From: Amycolatopsis methanolica 239
GTDB taxonomy: Bacteria > Actinomycetota > Actinomycetes > Mycobacteriales > Pseudonocardiaceae
Reading direction: 5' to 3'
Assembly (NCBI RefSeq): GCF_000739085.1
Contig: NZ_CP009110.1
Span: 5,952,001-6,016,000, forward strand
DNA: 64,000 nucleotides
Shown: one piece after another, positions 1 to 7,016 of the stretch
Layout: each line of letters starts with the position of its first letter
Numbering within the stretch: the stretch's first letter is position 1
The notes under the pieces: model-generated
What the model saw: the letters and a program-made list of their open reading frames with translations, nothing else
Databases searched by the model: none
What the model was told of the DNA's origin: nothing
Program-made: the position numbers and the translations under genes

Positions 1-738
1 GTCGCCCACGGCGGTGACGGCACGGTGAACGAGGTCGTCAACGGCCTGCTCGCCGACGGGCCTGGCGCGCCGGTGCCCGCGCTCGGCGTCGTGCCCGGCG
101 GGTCGGCCAACGTGTTCGCGCGCGCCCTCGGTGTTTCCCGGGATCCGGTGGAGGCCACGCACCAGCTGCTGTCGGCCATCGAGTCGGGCCGCAGCCGCCG
201 CGTCGGGCTGGGCCTGGCGGACGGGCGGTGGTTCACCTTCAACGCGGGCCTCGGCTGGGACGCCGACGTGGTCGCCACGGTCGCCGACCGGCGCGGGAAG
301 CAGACCAACGCGCTGCTGTACATGCGGGCGGCGGTGACGTGCTACTTCCGCCCGCGGTCGCCCCGGTTGCCGCTCACCGTGCACGTGCCCGGCGAAGAGC
401 CGGCCGAGGTGCGGATGGCGTTCGTGTCGAACACGGATCCGTGGAGCTACCTCGGCGAGCGGCCCGTCCACCTCAACACCGGCAGCTCCTTCGAGCGGGG
501 TCTCGGGCTGTTCGCGCTGCGCAAGCTGTCGCTGCCGCTGGTGTTCCGGCACGTCCGCCAGGCGCTGCGGGCGGAGGCCGAGCACCGCGGGAAGGCGCTC
601 GTGAAGTACGACGACCTGGCGAAACTCAGCGTGACGGCCGAGGAGCCGGTAAACTTCCAGGTCGACGGCGACCTGATCGGCCGTCGGACGCACGTGGACT
701 TCACGAGCGTGCCCGACGTGCTGACCGTGCTGGCGTGA
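1..738 (+). CDS. Diacylglycerol kinase-like lipid kinase, 5' end outside window
   Basis: The reading frame is open from base 1, so the start lies upstream. The first visible residues contain GGDGTVNEVVNG, the nucleotide-binding/catalytic signature of the DAGK/LCB5/YegS family, followed by VVPGGSANVFARAL, the second glycine-rich ATP-site motif. The C-terminal beta domain ends with VNFQVDGDLIG, also typical. The family phosphorylates diacylglycerol, sphingoid bases or related lipids using ATP; the substrate here cannot be told. About 60-70 N-terminal residues are missing compared with a full protein of roughly 300. The next gene, whiB1, is co-directional but lies 264 bp away behind its own regulatory sites. 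Confidence 0.9.
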   Translation, partial: VAHGGDGTVNEVVNGLLADGPGAPVPALGVVPGGSANVFARALGVSRDPVEATHQLLSAIESGRSRRVGLGLADGRWFTFNAGLGWDADVVATVADRRGKQTNALLYMRAAVTCYFRPRSPRLPLTVHVPGEEPAEVRMAFVSNTDPWSYLGERPVHLNTGSSFERGLGLFALRKLSLPLVFRHVRQALRAEAEHRGKALVKYDDLAKLSVTAEEPVNFQVDGDLIGRRTHVDFTSVPDVLTVLA

Positions 739-861
739 GTGATCGGTCCGGCGATCTGCAACTTGCCGTTCGTCGACGCACACGGTCCACTCACCGCATC
801 GTCCTTCCCCCGCGAAGGCCGTTTCGGAGAGAAACCGCAGGTCAGCAGGGTCGCCTGACCA

Positions 862-877
862 GGTGAGCTGACTCACC
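862..877. promoter_or_regulatory. CRP-like binding site 1 upstream of whiB1
   Basis: GTGA (863-866), six bases, then TCAC (873-876), with a further symmetric G/C pair outside. This matches the CRP/Rv3676 half-site pattern GTGA-N6-TCAC exactly. M. tuberculosis whiB1 is known to be controlled by its cAMP receptor protein through two sites, so this is probably the equivalent. Binding is inferred. Confidence 0.6.
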
Positions 878-912
878 GATGTTGCGAAAACACTTGTCGA
901 AAGCGGTGCTTC

Positions 913-928
913 GTGAAAGCATTCACAA
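913..928. promoter_or_regulatory. CRP-like binding site 2 upstream of whiB1
   Basis: GTGA (914-917), six bases, TCACA (924-928): 15 of 16 positions agree with TGTGA-N6-TCACA. It sits inside a longer imperfect inverted repeat (907-918 against 923-933). Its centre is 51 bp from site 1, about five helical turns, so two bound dimers would face the same side of the DNA. The whiB1 start is 75 bp downstream. Confidence 0.65.
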
Positions 929-1002
929 GCACCCCAAGAAACGATCCGCCATGACGACCTGTGGCGCAGCACGCTCTGCGCCCCGAGAAGGAGCTCACAG
1001 AA

Positions 1003-1254
1003 ATGGACTGGCGCCACGACGCTGCCTGCCGCGACGAGGACCCCGAGCTGTTCTTCCCTGTCGGGAACAGCGGTCCCGCGCTGCTGCAGATCGCCGAGGC
1101 GAAAGCCGTATGCCACCGCTGCCCGGCAGCGTCCGAGTGCCTGGCCTGGGCCCTGGCCAGCGGCCAGGACTCCGGTGTCTGGGGCGGGATGAGCGAAGAC
1201 GAGCGCCGTGCCCTGAAGCGCCGTCGTGCTCACATCGGCATGCGCACCGCCTGA
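1003..1254 (+). CDS. whiB1: WhiB1-type iron-sulfur transcription regulator
   Basis: An 83-residue protein nearly identical in pattern to mycobacterial WhiB1 and Streptomyces WblE. Four cysteines (C9, C37, C40, C46) are placed to hold a [4Fe-4S] cluster. GVWGG is the turn motif, and a basic C-terminal tail (RRALKRRRAH) binds DNA. In mycobacteria WhiB1 binds the SigA C-terminal domain and its cluster reacts with nitric oxide; the protein is essential there. The ATG at 1003 is chosen over the GTG at 961 because an AGAAGGAG ribosome site lies about 10 bases before it and homologues begin MDWRH. Two CRP-like sites upstream suggest cAMP control. Confidence 0.95.
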   Translation: MDWRHDAACRDEDPELFFPVGNSGPALLQIAEAKAVCHRCPAASECLAWALASGQDSGVWGGMSEDERRALKRRRAHIGMRTA

Positions 1255-1349
1255 CCTCTCCACGCGCTGCGGCGTCGCTTAACGCGTCTCTTACGAGAGT
1301 ACGCGGGACCTGACGCAGGGGCTCACACGCCCCCACTTAACGTTCGAAG

Positions 1350-1380
1350 GCCCGGCACCCACCTCCCGCGGGTGCCGGGC
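1350..1380 (+). terminator. Stem-loop terminator after whiB1
   Basis: An 11-bp perfect G/C stem (1350-1360 with 1370-1380) and a 9-base loop lie about 95 bp after the whiB1 stop. There is only a short TT after the stem, as is usual for intrinsic terminators in high-GC actinobacteria. Confidence 0.6.
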
Positions 1381-1384
1381 TTGA

Positions 1385-1956
1385 ATGTCCTGAGCAGGGA
1401 TTATTTGGCTTCGGCTGATCGCTGAGCGGGCGCCTCACGGTGCCCGGTGACGTTCCAACTTCGGCCCAGCTGCGGCTGCTGCCGGGCCGCCGCTCAGCCC
1501 CAACTGCTGCTTCCGCCTGGGAACCGCTGCCGCTTCGGCTCAGCCTCGGCTTCCGCCCCGCACCGGCACGGTTCTCGCCCCAGCCCAGCCCGGCTTTCGC
1601 CCCGGCCCAGCTCCCGCCTCGGCCCAGCGCTGGCTTCTGCTGCAGCCCGGCTGCCGCCACCTGCTCGGGCACCTCGCACCCGCGCGAGACGCCCACTCGC
1701 AAGGGCACCGTTGCCCCTCCCGCCTCGGCACCGTTGGCCCGCTCGCACCTTCCAAGCACCACTGGCCCACCCGCGAGGGCACGGTCGGGCACATCACGCA
1801 GGCGCCACTGGTCACCTCACGCGATGCGCACGACTGGCCCACTCACGCGGCCACGACTGGCCACCTCGCCCGGGCACGCCCGGCCATCTCACGCAAGCAC
1901 GGCTGCCCCACCCGTGCCCACCCCACCGAGCGGCCCCAAGGCAGGGCCCCAAGAAA
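1385..1956. repeat. Gene-free, degenerate repeat-rich stretch between whiB1 and pdtaS
   Basis: About 570 bases with no recognisable gene. The first half is built from loosely repeated C-rich words such as CGGCTTC and CCCAGCCC. The second half (about 1750-1915) contains imperfect copies, every 22-27 bases, of a unit like CACGACTGGCCACCTCACGC. Open frames on both strands translate to Pro/Ala/Arg/Ser-rich low-complexity sequence with no domain and are judged non-coding. It separates the convergent whiB1 and pdtaS genes. Confidence 0.55.
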
Positions 1957-3462
1957 CTACGGCCGCCGCCCGAGGGGAAGCCTCAGCGCGGCCTCCGTGC
2001 CGCGCGCCGCGCCGTCCCGCAGCTTCCGCAACGACAGTGAACCCCGGAGCTCGGACTCGACCAGGGTGCGCACGATCTGCAGCCCCAGCCCATCAGCCCG
2101 CTCCAGCGAGAACCCGGACGGCAACCCGCGGCCGTTGTCGCGGATCAGAACATCCAGCCAGCGCGCCGAGCGGCTCACCACGATCTCCACCTTGCCCGGC
2201 CGCCCATCCGGGAAAGCGTGCTCCACCGCGTTCTGCACCAGCTCCGCCAGCACCATCACGAGCGGCGTCGCGATCTCCGCGACCACGACCCCGAACGAGC
2301 CGGACCGGCTGATGCTCACCCGCGACTCGGCGGTCGCGACCTCGCCGACCATCGGCAGCACGTTGTCCAGCAGCTTGTCCAGGTCGACCCGCTCGTCGAC
2401 CGACACCGACAGCGCCTCGTGCACCATCGCGATCGACGCGACCCGCCGCACGGACTCCGTCAGCGCCTGTCTCGCCTCGGCGTTCGAAGTGCGCCGCGAC
2501 TGCAAGCGCAGCAACGCGGCCACCGTCTGCAGGTTGTTCTTGACCCGGTGGTGGATCTCCCGGATCGTCGCGTCCTTCGACAGCAGCGCGCGGTCCCGCC
2601 GCTTCACCTCGGTCACGTCCCGGCACAGCACCAGCGCCCCCGCCGGCTGCCCGTGCGGCCGCAGCGGCAACGCCCGGAACAACACGACCGCGCCGCGCCG
2701 CGACTCGGCCTCCGTGCGGCTGCCCGGCTTCCCGTCCAGAGCGTCCAGGATCCGGTGCGCGACCTCCGTCGCATCGAACGGGTCCCGGATCAGCGACCGC
2801 GTCAACGGCGCCAGCCGCGTCCCCACCAGGTCCGACTCGTGGCCCATCCGGTGGTACGCCGACAGACCGTTGGGGCTCGCGAACACCACGTTGCCGGCCG
2901 CGTCCAATCGGATCAGCCCGTCCCCCACCCGCGGGCTCGTGTGCACGTCCGTCTGGCTGTCCACATGCGGGAACGTGCCGTCGACGATCATCTGGCACAG
3001 GTCGCCCGCACTACCCAGGTAAGCCACCTCGAGCGGGCTCGGCACGCGTGGCGCGGCCAGGTTCGTCTCGCGGGACAGCACCGCGATCACGTTCGAGCCG
3101 AACGTGACCGGGATCGCCTCCCGGCGCATCGGCAGGTCGCGGTACCAGTGCGGGTCCTCCTCGCGGCAGATCCGGACCTCCCGGATCGCCCGCGCGAGCT
3201 GCGGGTGGTCCGCCACCGTGAACCGCGCGCCGACCACGTCCTCGGGGTGCGCGGTGGGCGCCGTGGTGGGGCGGGCCTGCGCGACGCACACGAAGTCGCC
3301 GCCCTGCTCATTGTGCTCCGGCGACACCGGCACCCACAGCAGGAAGTCGGCGAAGGACAGGTCGGCGAGCAGCTGCCACTCGGCCACCACGGCCTGGAGG
3401 TGGTCCGCCGCCTCGCCGGACAGGCCGGTGTTCTCGGCCAGCAGGTCGGAAAGTGTCGTCAC
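1957..3462 (-). CDS. pdtaS: PdtaS-type cytosolic sensor histidine kinase
   Basis: A 501-residue soluble kinase of the HisKA_2/HWE-like class. An N-terminal GAF domain (about 25-150) is followed by a PAS domain (about 180-290). The phosphoacceptor box EIHHRVKNNLQTVAALLRLQ lies near residue 300, and the HATPase domain has an N-box (ELVQNAVEHAF) and G-boxes (DNGRGLP, GLGLQIVRTL). In mycobacteria PdtaS phosphorylates the RNA-binding ANTAR regulator PdtaR; no regulator gene is adjacent here, which is also true in M. tuberculosis. The GTG start is preceded by GAGGAGG. The gene converges on whiB1 and is divergent from the bL37 gene, as expected from the conserved order. Confidence 0.93.
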   Translation of the reverse strand: MTTLSDLLAENTGLSGEAADHLQAVVAEWQLLADLSFADFLLWVPVSPEHNEQGGDFVCVAQARPTTAPTAHPEDVVGARFTVADHPQLARAIREVRICREEDPHWYRDLPMRREAIPVTFGSNVIAVLSRETNLAAPRVPSPLEVAYLGSAGDLCQMIVDGTFPHVDSQTDVHTSPRVGDGLIRLDAAGNVVFASPNGLSAYHRMGHESDLVGTRLAPLTRSLIRDPFDATEVAHRILDALDGKPGSRTEAESRRGAVVLFRALPLRPHGQPAGALVLCRDVTEVKRRDRALLSKDATIREIHHRVKNNLQTVAALLRLQSRRTSNAEARQALTESVRRVASIAMVHEALSVSVDERVDLDKLLDNVLPMVGEVATAESRVSISRSGSFGVVVAEIATPLVMVLAELVQNAVEHAFPDGRPGKVEIVVSRSARWLDVLIRDNGRGLPSGFSLERADGLGLQIVRTLVESELRGSLSLRKLRDGAARGTEAALRLPLGRRP

Positions 3463-3575
3463 GCTGGTACTCCTCCTCGGGGCAGCTCAAGTGAACCAGA
3501 GCGGGACCTTCCCAGCACCCGCCGGGGCGAACCTGAGACACTGGTGGGCAGATCGCGACCAGGGAAGGAGCAGGC

Positions 3576-3650
3576 ATGTCGAAGCGAGCCCGCAAGCGCC
3601 GCGACCGCCGGAAGAACGGCGCCAACCACGGCAAGAAGCCCAACAGCTGA
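3576..3650 (+). CDS. 50S ribosomal protein bL37 (24 residues)
   Basis: A 24-codon gene encoding MSKRARKRRDRRKNGANHGK then KPNS. The pattern K-R-x-R-K-x-R-x-R-K, followed by ANHGK-(R/K)-PN at the C-terminus, is that of bL37, the tiny 23S-rRNA-binding protein first seen in mycobacterial 50S structures. It is strongly basic, with no hydrophobic core, as expected for an rRNA-embedded peptide. GGGAAGGAG ends 5 bases before the ATG, an excellent ribosome site. It stands alone between pdtaS (divergent) and rsrA (convergent) and is followed by a terminator hairpin. At this length it is easily missed by gene finders. Confidence 0.88.
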   Translation: MSKRARKRRDRRKNGANHGKKPNS

Positions 3651-3708
3651 GTTCGGGCACGAACTGCGCCGTTCGAGCACGAACTGCGCTGTTCAAGCAC
3701 GAAAAGGG
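3651..3708. repeat. Three tandem 20-bp repeats with palindromic core
   Basis: Immediately after the bL37 stop come three head-to-tail copies at 3651-3670, 3671-3690 and 3691-3708 (the third diverging at its end). Copies one and two differ at two positions. Each contains GTTC-N3-CACGAA, an interrupted palindrome. No open frame or known family explains them. Confidence 0.7.
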
Positions 3709-3731
3709 CCCCGGTGCGCCGCACCGGGGCC
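3707..3731. terminator. Bidirectional terminator between bL37 and rsrA
   Basis: A 10-bp perfect stem (3707-3716 with 3722-3731) with a 5-base loop. It is flanked by AAAA on the left and CTT on the right, so it can serve both the convergent rsrA transcript (ending 3750) and the bL37 transcript. Confidence 0.7.
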
Positions 3732-3749
3732 TTCGCCGTCTTCGGGGTA

Positions 3750-4070
3750 CTACTCCGCGTTCTGCTCGAGCCGGACCTCGGTCCGCTCGATCTTCACGTC
3801 ACCGCGCCGCTCGACCGTCTGGTAGATCGACGCCCGCAGCTTCTGCTTGAACTCGTCCGGGGCGGTGTCGCCGCCACACTTGCGGTGCAGGAGCTGCTTG
3901 AGCTGCTCGTCGATGCCGTACTCCTCGAGGCACGGCGGGCAGTCCTCGATGTGCTTGCGCAGCTGCGCATCCCGCTCCGGGCTGCACTCGCGATCCAGCA
4001 ACAGGAAGATCTCGGCGAGCGCCTCGGAACAGCGGACGTCGTCCTTGTGCGGCTCACGACCGGTGGTCAT
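3750..4070 (-). CDS. rsrA: Zinc-binding redox-sensing anti-sigma factor RsrA/RshA
   Basis: A 106-residue ZAS-family anti-sigma factor. The HxxxCxxC motif is present as H40-C44-C47, with the upstream cysteine C14; these correspond to the zinc ligands of S. coelicolor RsrA, where oxidation to a disulfide ejects zinc and releases SigR. A fourth cysteine (C29) is also present in the N-terminal half. The ATG overlaps the sigR stop by 4 bases (ATGA), so the two are translationally coupled and made in stoichiometric amounts. The order sigma then anti-sigma matches sigH-rshA of mycobacteria. Confidence 0.95.
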   Translation of the reverse strand: MTTGREPHKDDVRCSEALAEIFLLLDRECSPERDAQLRKHIEDCPPCLEEYGIDEQLKQLLHRKCGGDTAPDEFKQKLRASIYQTVERRGDVKIERTEVRLEQNAE

Positions 4071-4702
4071 CGCGCTACCTCCTGCTTGGCGCCGCGGATG
4101 AAGCCGCGCTCGCGCGCGACGTCGGCGAGCAGGTTGCGCAGCTGGGCGCGGCCACGGTGCAGGCGGGACATCACGGTCCCGATCGGCGTGTCCATGATCT
4201 CGGCGATTTCCTTGTAGGCGAAGCCCTCGACGTCGGCGAGGTACACGGCGAGCCGGAACTCCTCCGGCAGCTGCTGCAGCGCGTCCTTGACGTCGCTGTC
4301 GGGCAGCCGGTCCATCGCCTCGACCTCGGCCGACCGCAGACCGCTCGAGGTGTGGCTCTCCGCCTGGGCGATCTGCCAGTCGGTGATCTCCTCGGTCGGC
4401 TGCTGCACCGGCTGACGCTGACGCTTCCGGTACCCGTTGATGTAGGTGTTGGTGAGGATGCGGTACATCCAGGCCTTGAGGTTCGTGCCTTCCTTGAAGG
4501 AGGCGAACGCGCCGTAGGCCTTGAGGTAGGTCTCCTGCACGAGGTCCTCGGCGTCCGCCGGGTTCCTCGTCATGCGCAGAGCGGCCGAGTACAGCTGGTC
4601 CAGCAGCGGCATCGCGTCGCGCTCGAAGCGCTCGGCGCGCTCTTCGACCGGCTCCTGCTCGGAGCCGGATTCGGGCACCGCGGAGTTCTGCGTGCTCGGC
4701 AA
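4067..4702 (-). CDS. sigR: Thiol-oxidative-stress ECF sigma factor SigR/SigH
   Basis: ECF sigma factor with region 2 (about residues 25-95; [20 protein letters not shown] and [20 protein letters not shown]) and region 4 (about 140-200; [20 protein letters not shown] then [17 protein letters not shown]). It directs thioredoxin, mycothiol and proteostasis genes in relatives. The TTG at 4702 is preferred: homologues start about 20 residues before [14 protein letters not shown], and AAAGGGA lies 5-6 bases upstream. The frame remains open to an ATG at 4894, but that ATG lies between the -35 and -10 of the SigR-type promoter, so it cannot be on the autoregulated transcript. A longer isoform (as SigR' in Streptomyces) would need another promoter. 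Coupled to rsrA. Confidence 0.93.
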   Translation of the reverse strand: MPSTQNSAVPESGSEQEPVEERAERFERDAMPLLDQLYSAALRMTRNPADAEDLVQETYLKAYGAFASFKEGTNLKAWMYRILTNTYINGYRKRQRQPVQQPTEEITDWQIAQAESHTSSGLRSAEVEAMDRLPDSDVKDALQQLPEEFRLAVYLADVEGFAYKEIAEIMDTPIGTVMSRLHRGRAQLRNLLADVARERGFIRGAKQEVAR

Positions 4703-4873
4703 ACCGTTCCCTTTCCCATCCGCGTCGAAGCGGTCCACACCCGTGGCCGGGTGCGCATACGACAGCTTCGAGGATACGCGGACGTGCTTGGCCGGGCCGG
4801 GTACACCGGCTGGCCGGGCGACGGCCTGCACACGGGCTCGTCGATCAGCAAGCTTTGACGGCACGTCCGTGTC

Positions 4874-4900
4874 AACACCGCACGATCCGGGCACATTCCC
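4874..4900 (-). promoter_or_regulatory. SigR-dependent autoregulatory promoter
   Basis: On the minus strand GGGAAT (4900-4895), exactly 18 bases, then GTT (4876-4874). This is a perfect match to the SigR/SigH consensus GGGAAT-N18-GTT. Transcription should start near 4866, giving a leader of about 160 bases before sigR. It predicts positive autoregulation under disulfide stress. Confidence 0.85.
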
Positions 4901-4944
4901 CGCCGCGGGAAAAGGACTTGCGCCTCCCGGCTACCGTGCACCCC

Positions 4945-5421
4945 ATGGCCGGGAAGGGAACGCCGGCGACCGCCCTGCTCGCGAAGCAGAAAGTCGCACA
5001 CAAGCTGCACGCCTACGACCACGACCCGAAGCACGAGTCCTACGGCCTGGAAGCGGCCGAGGTGCTTGGACTCGAACCGGACCGCGTGTTCAAGACGCTG
5101 GTGGCCGATGTGGACGGAAAACTGACGGTGGGCGTGGTGCCGGTCACCGGGCAGCTGGACCTGAAGGCGCTGGCCGCGGCGGTCGGCGGCAAACGGGCGA
5201 AGATGGCGGACGCGGCGGCCGCCCAGCGCGCGACCGGTTACGTCCTCGGCGGCATCTCGCCGCTGGGCCAGCGCTCGCGGCTGCCGGTGGTGATCGACGA
5301 GACGGCGGAGAAGTTCGAGACGATCTACTGCTCGGCAGGCCGTCGCGGGCTGGAGGTGGAGCTGGCGCCCGCCGACCTGGTGCGACTGACCTCCGCCACG
5401 GTGGCGCCCATCCGCGCCTGA
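4945..5421 (+). CDS. ybaK: Cys-tRNA(Pro) deacylase YbaK
   Basis: A 158-residue YbaK/EbsC single-domain protein. It hydrolyses Cys wrongly attached to tRNA-Pro (and Cys-tRNA-Cys) in trans. Recognisable features are the N-terminal ATALLAKQKVAHKLHAYDHD, the FKTLVADVDGKLTVGVVPV strand pair with the conserved catalytic lysine (K in VFKTL), and GYVLGGISPLGQRSRLPVVI near the C-terminus. The ATG at 4945 fits homologue length. It is divergent from sigR; the intervening 240 bp holds the sigR promoter. Confidence 0.93.
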   Translation: MAGKGTPATALLAKQKVAHKLHAYDHDPKHESYGLEAAEVLGLEPDRVFKTLVADVDGKLTVGVVPVTGQLDLKALAAAVGGKRAKMADAAAAQRATGYVLGGISPLGQRSRLPVVIDETAEKFETIYCSAGRRGLEVELAPADLVRLTSATVAPIRA

Positions 5422-5532
5422 GCCGGCGGGCGGCACCCGGCCACGACACCTCGGGTACGGCGCTGGGCGGACAGTGCCGTCCCCTCTCCGCCGCTGAACA
5501 GGCCCTGAGCGCCGCCCGGCGATGCCCTGCGC

Positions 5533-6141
5533 CTACGTCAGTGGCCGCAGCACCTTCGCGAGCCACTCGTGCACCGTGCGGTACACCGCCTCCAGGTCGG
5601 CGTCCAGCGCGTGCGTCCCGCGCACCACGACGACCTCGTGATGCGGCCCCGGCTTCGGGCAGCCGAACGCGTCGGTCTCGCCCTGCACGACCAGCGTCGG
5701 CACCTCCACGGCGTCCAGCTCGGCCTGCCTGCTCGTCTCCGGCCTGCCCGGCGGGTGCTCCGGGAACGCCAGGCACAGCACCGCCACCGCCTGCCCGGCC
5801 GCCGCCGTCCGGCACGCCACCCGCGCCCCCGACGAGCGGCCGCCGAACACCATCGGCAGGTCGTCGAAGCGGTCGCACAGCTCCTCGGCCACCGCGAGCC
5901 ACGCCGTGTCCAGCTGCTTGGCAGGCGCGGGCGCTCGGCGGCCTGCCACCCGGTAGGGCTGCTCGACCAGCGCGACGTGCACCCCGGCCGCCTGTCCCGC
6001 GCGGGTGGCCGCGACCAGGTCCTTCGCCTCGATCCCGCCGCCGGCGCCGTGGCCGAGCATCAGCACCGCCTCACCGTCGGGTGCGCAATGCAGCTCCGCC
6101 ATGGCCGGGCCGTGCGGTGTCGGGATCTCGATCCGGGTCAT
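5533..6141 (-). CDS. Alpha/beta-hydrolase, KANL3/Tex30-like (dienelactone hydrolase class)
   Basis: A 202-residue hydrolase. The oxyanion region is LMLGHGAGGG (about 27-36), the nucleophile elbow is FGGRSSGARVACR (GxSxG near residue 100), the acid is in QGETDAFG (about 150) and the catalytic histidine is in VRGTHALD (about 175). The closest recognisable group is the KANL3/Tex30 family. The substrate is unknown. Its ATG overlaps the stop of the SRAP gene by 4 bases (6138-6141), so it is translationally coupled to a DNA-repair gene, which may be functional or simply operonic. Confidence 0.85.
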   Translation of the reverse strand: MTRIEIPTPHGPAMAELHCAPDGEAVLMLGHGAGGGIEAKDLVAATRAGQAAGVHVALVEQPYRVAGRRAPAPAKQLDTAWLAVAEELCDRFDDLPMVFGGRSSGARVACRTAAAGQAVAVLCLAFPEHPPGRPETSRQAELDAVEVPTLVVQGETDAFGCPKPGPHHEVVVVRGTHALDADLEAVYRTVHEWLAKVLRPLT

Positions 6142-6908
6142 GGTTTCGGCAGGTCGAACAGGGCTTCGGCGGCGTCCAGGTCGGTGGCCGGCTCGACCCG
6201 CTCGATCAGCTCCGGGCCGTTGTTGCGCACGTTGCCGACCCGGTCGGACACCGGCCGCAGCTCAATGGTCTCCATCAGGTCCATCGGCGGCGCCAACAGC
6301 TCGCCGACCTCGGTGCGGTCCGGGTCGAGCCAGTCGACCCAGTTCCGCTCGTGGATGACCAGCGGCATGCGGTCGTGCACGTCGGTCAGCCGCCCGGCCG
6401 CGTCGGTCGTGATGATCGAGAAGGTGATCAGCTGCGGGGCATCCGGATCCTTCGGGTCGCGCCAGGTGTCCCAGATTCCGGCGAAGGACAGCGAGTGGCC
6501 GTCCGGCCGGGTCATGTAGAACGGTTCCTTCTGCTTGCCCGTGCGCCGCCACTCGTACCAGCCGTCGGCGGGCACGAGGCAGCGCCGCTGCGCGAGCGAC
6601 TTCTTGAAAGCCGGCTTCTCGGACGCCGTCTCGGCGCGGGTGTTGATCATCCGGTTGCCGACGGACACGTCCTTGGCCCAGAACGGAACCAGCCCCCAGC
6701 GCATCACCCGCAGGCTGCGCACGGCGGGCTCGTCCTCCAGCACCTGCCCGTCGGCGTCCCGCGGGTGCCGCTGCACCACGGTGACCACGTTCTTGGTCGG
6801 CGCGACGTTGTAGTCGGCCTCGCGCGCCTTGCCGTCGGTCTCGTCCACGGCGTCGAACTCCTGGGCCAGATCGGCCGGGTTCTTCTTCGCCGCGTAGCGG
6901 CCGCACAT
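6138..6908 (-). CDS. SRAP-domain abasic-site protein (HMCES/YedK)
   Basis: A 256-residue SOS response-associated peptidase. Cys2 follows directly after the initiator Met (MCGRYA) and is the residue that forms a thiazolidine crosslink with abasic sites in single-stranded DNA. The other signature residues are present: N in YNVAPTKN, E in ADGWYEW and H in HDRMPLVI. AAGGAG lies 10 bases before the ATG, and the next upstream start is far away. Mycobacterial Rv3226c is the positional equivalent. It is divergent from rsgA (109 bp apart) and coupled to the downstream hydrolase. Confidence 0.93.
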   Translation of the reverse strand: MCGRYAAKKNPADLAQEFDAVDETDGKAREADYNVAPTKNVVTVVQRHPRDADGQVLEDEPAVRSLRVMRWGLVPFWAKDVSVGNRMINTRAETASEKPAFKKSLAQRRCLVPADGWYEWRRTGKQKEPFYMTRPDGHSLSFAGIWDTWRDPKDPDAPQLITFSIITTDAAGRLTDVHDRMPLVIHERNWVDWLDPDRTEVGELLAPPMDLMETIELRPVSDRVGNVRNNGPELIERVEPATDLDAAEALFDLPKP

Positions 6909-7016
6909 GTCGCCCAACTCCTTCGGACCGGCTGCGGATAACCCATCGTGACACGGGTGGCGCACCACTGGCGAGCGGGATGGGGGATCATCTGTGCTCG
7001 GAAGGAGGCTCGGGGC

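Noticed and set aside
1750-1915. Spaced repeats that might suggest a CRISPR array
   Set aside because: Units are degenerate, spacers are not unique equal-length segments, and no cas gene is present.
1440-2312. A Pro/Ala/Arg/Ser-rich frame in the repeat field after whiB1
   Set aside because: It runs into the antisense of pdtaS, has no ribosome site and only reflects C-rich repeats.
4703-4894. N-terminal extension of sigR from an ATG at 4894
   Set aside because: That ATG lies between the -35 and -10 of the SigR promoter, so it is not on the autoregulated transcript. Kept only as a possible isoform.
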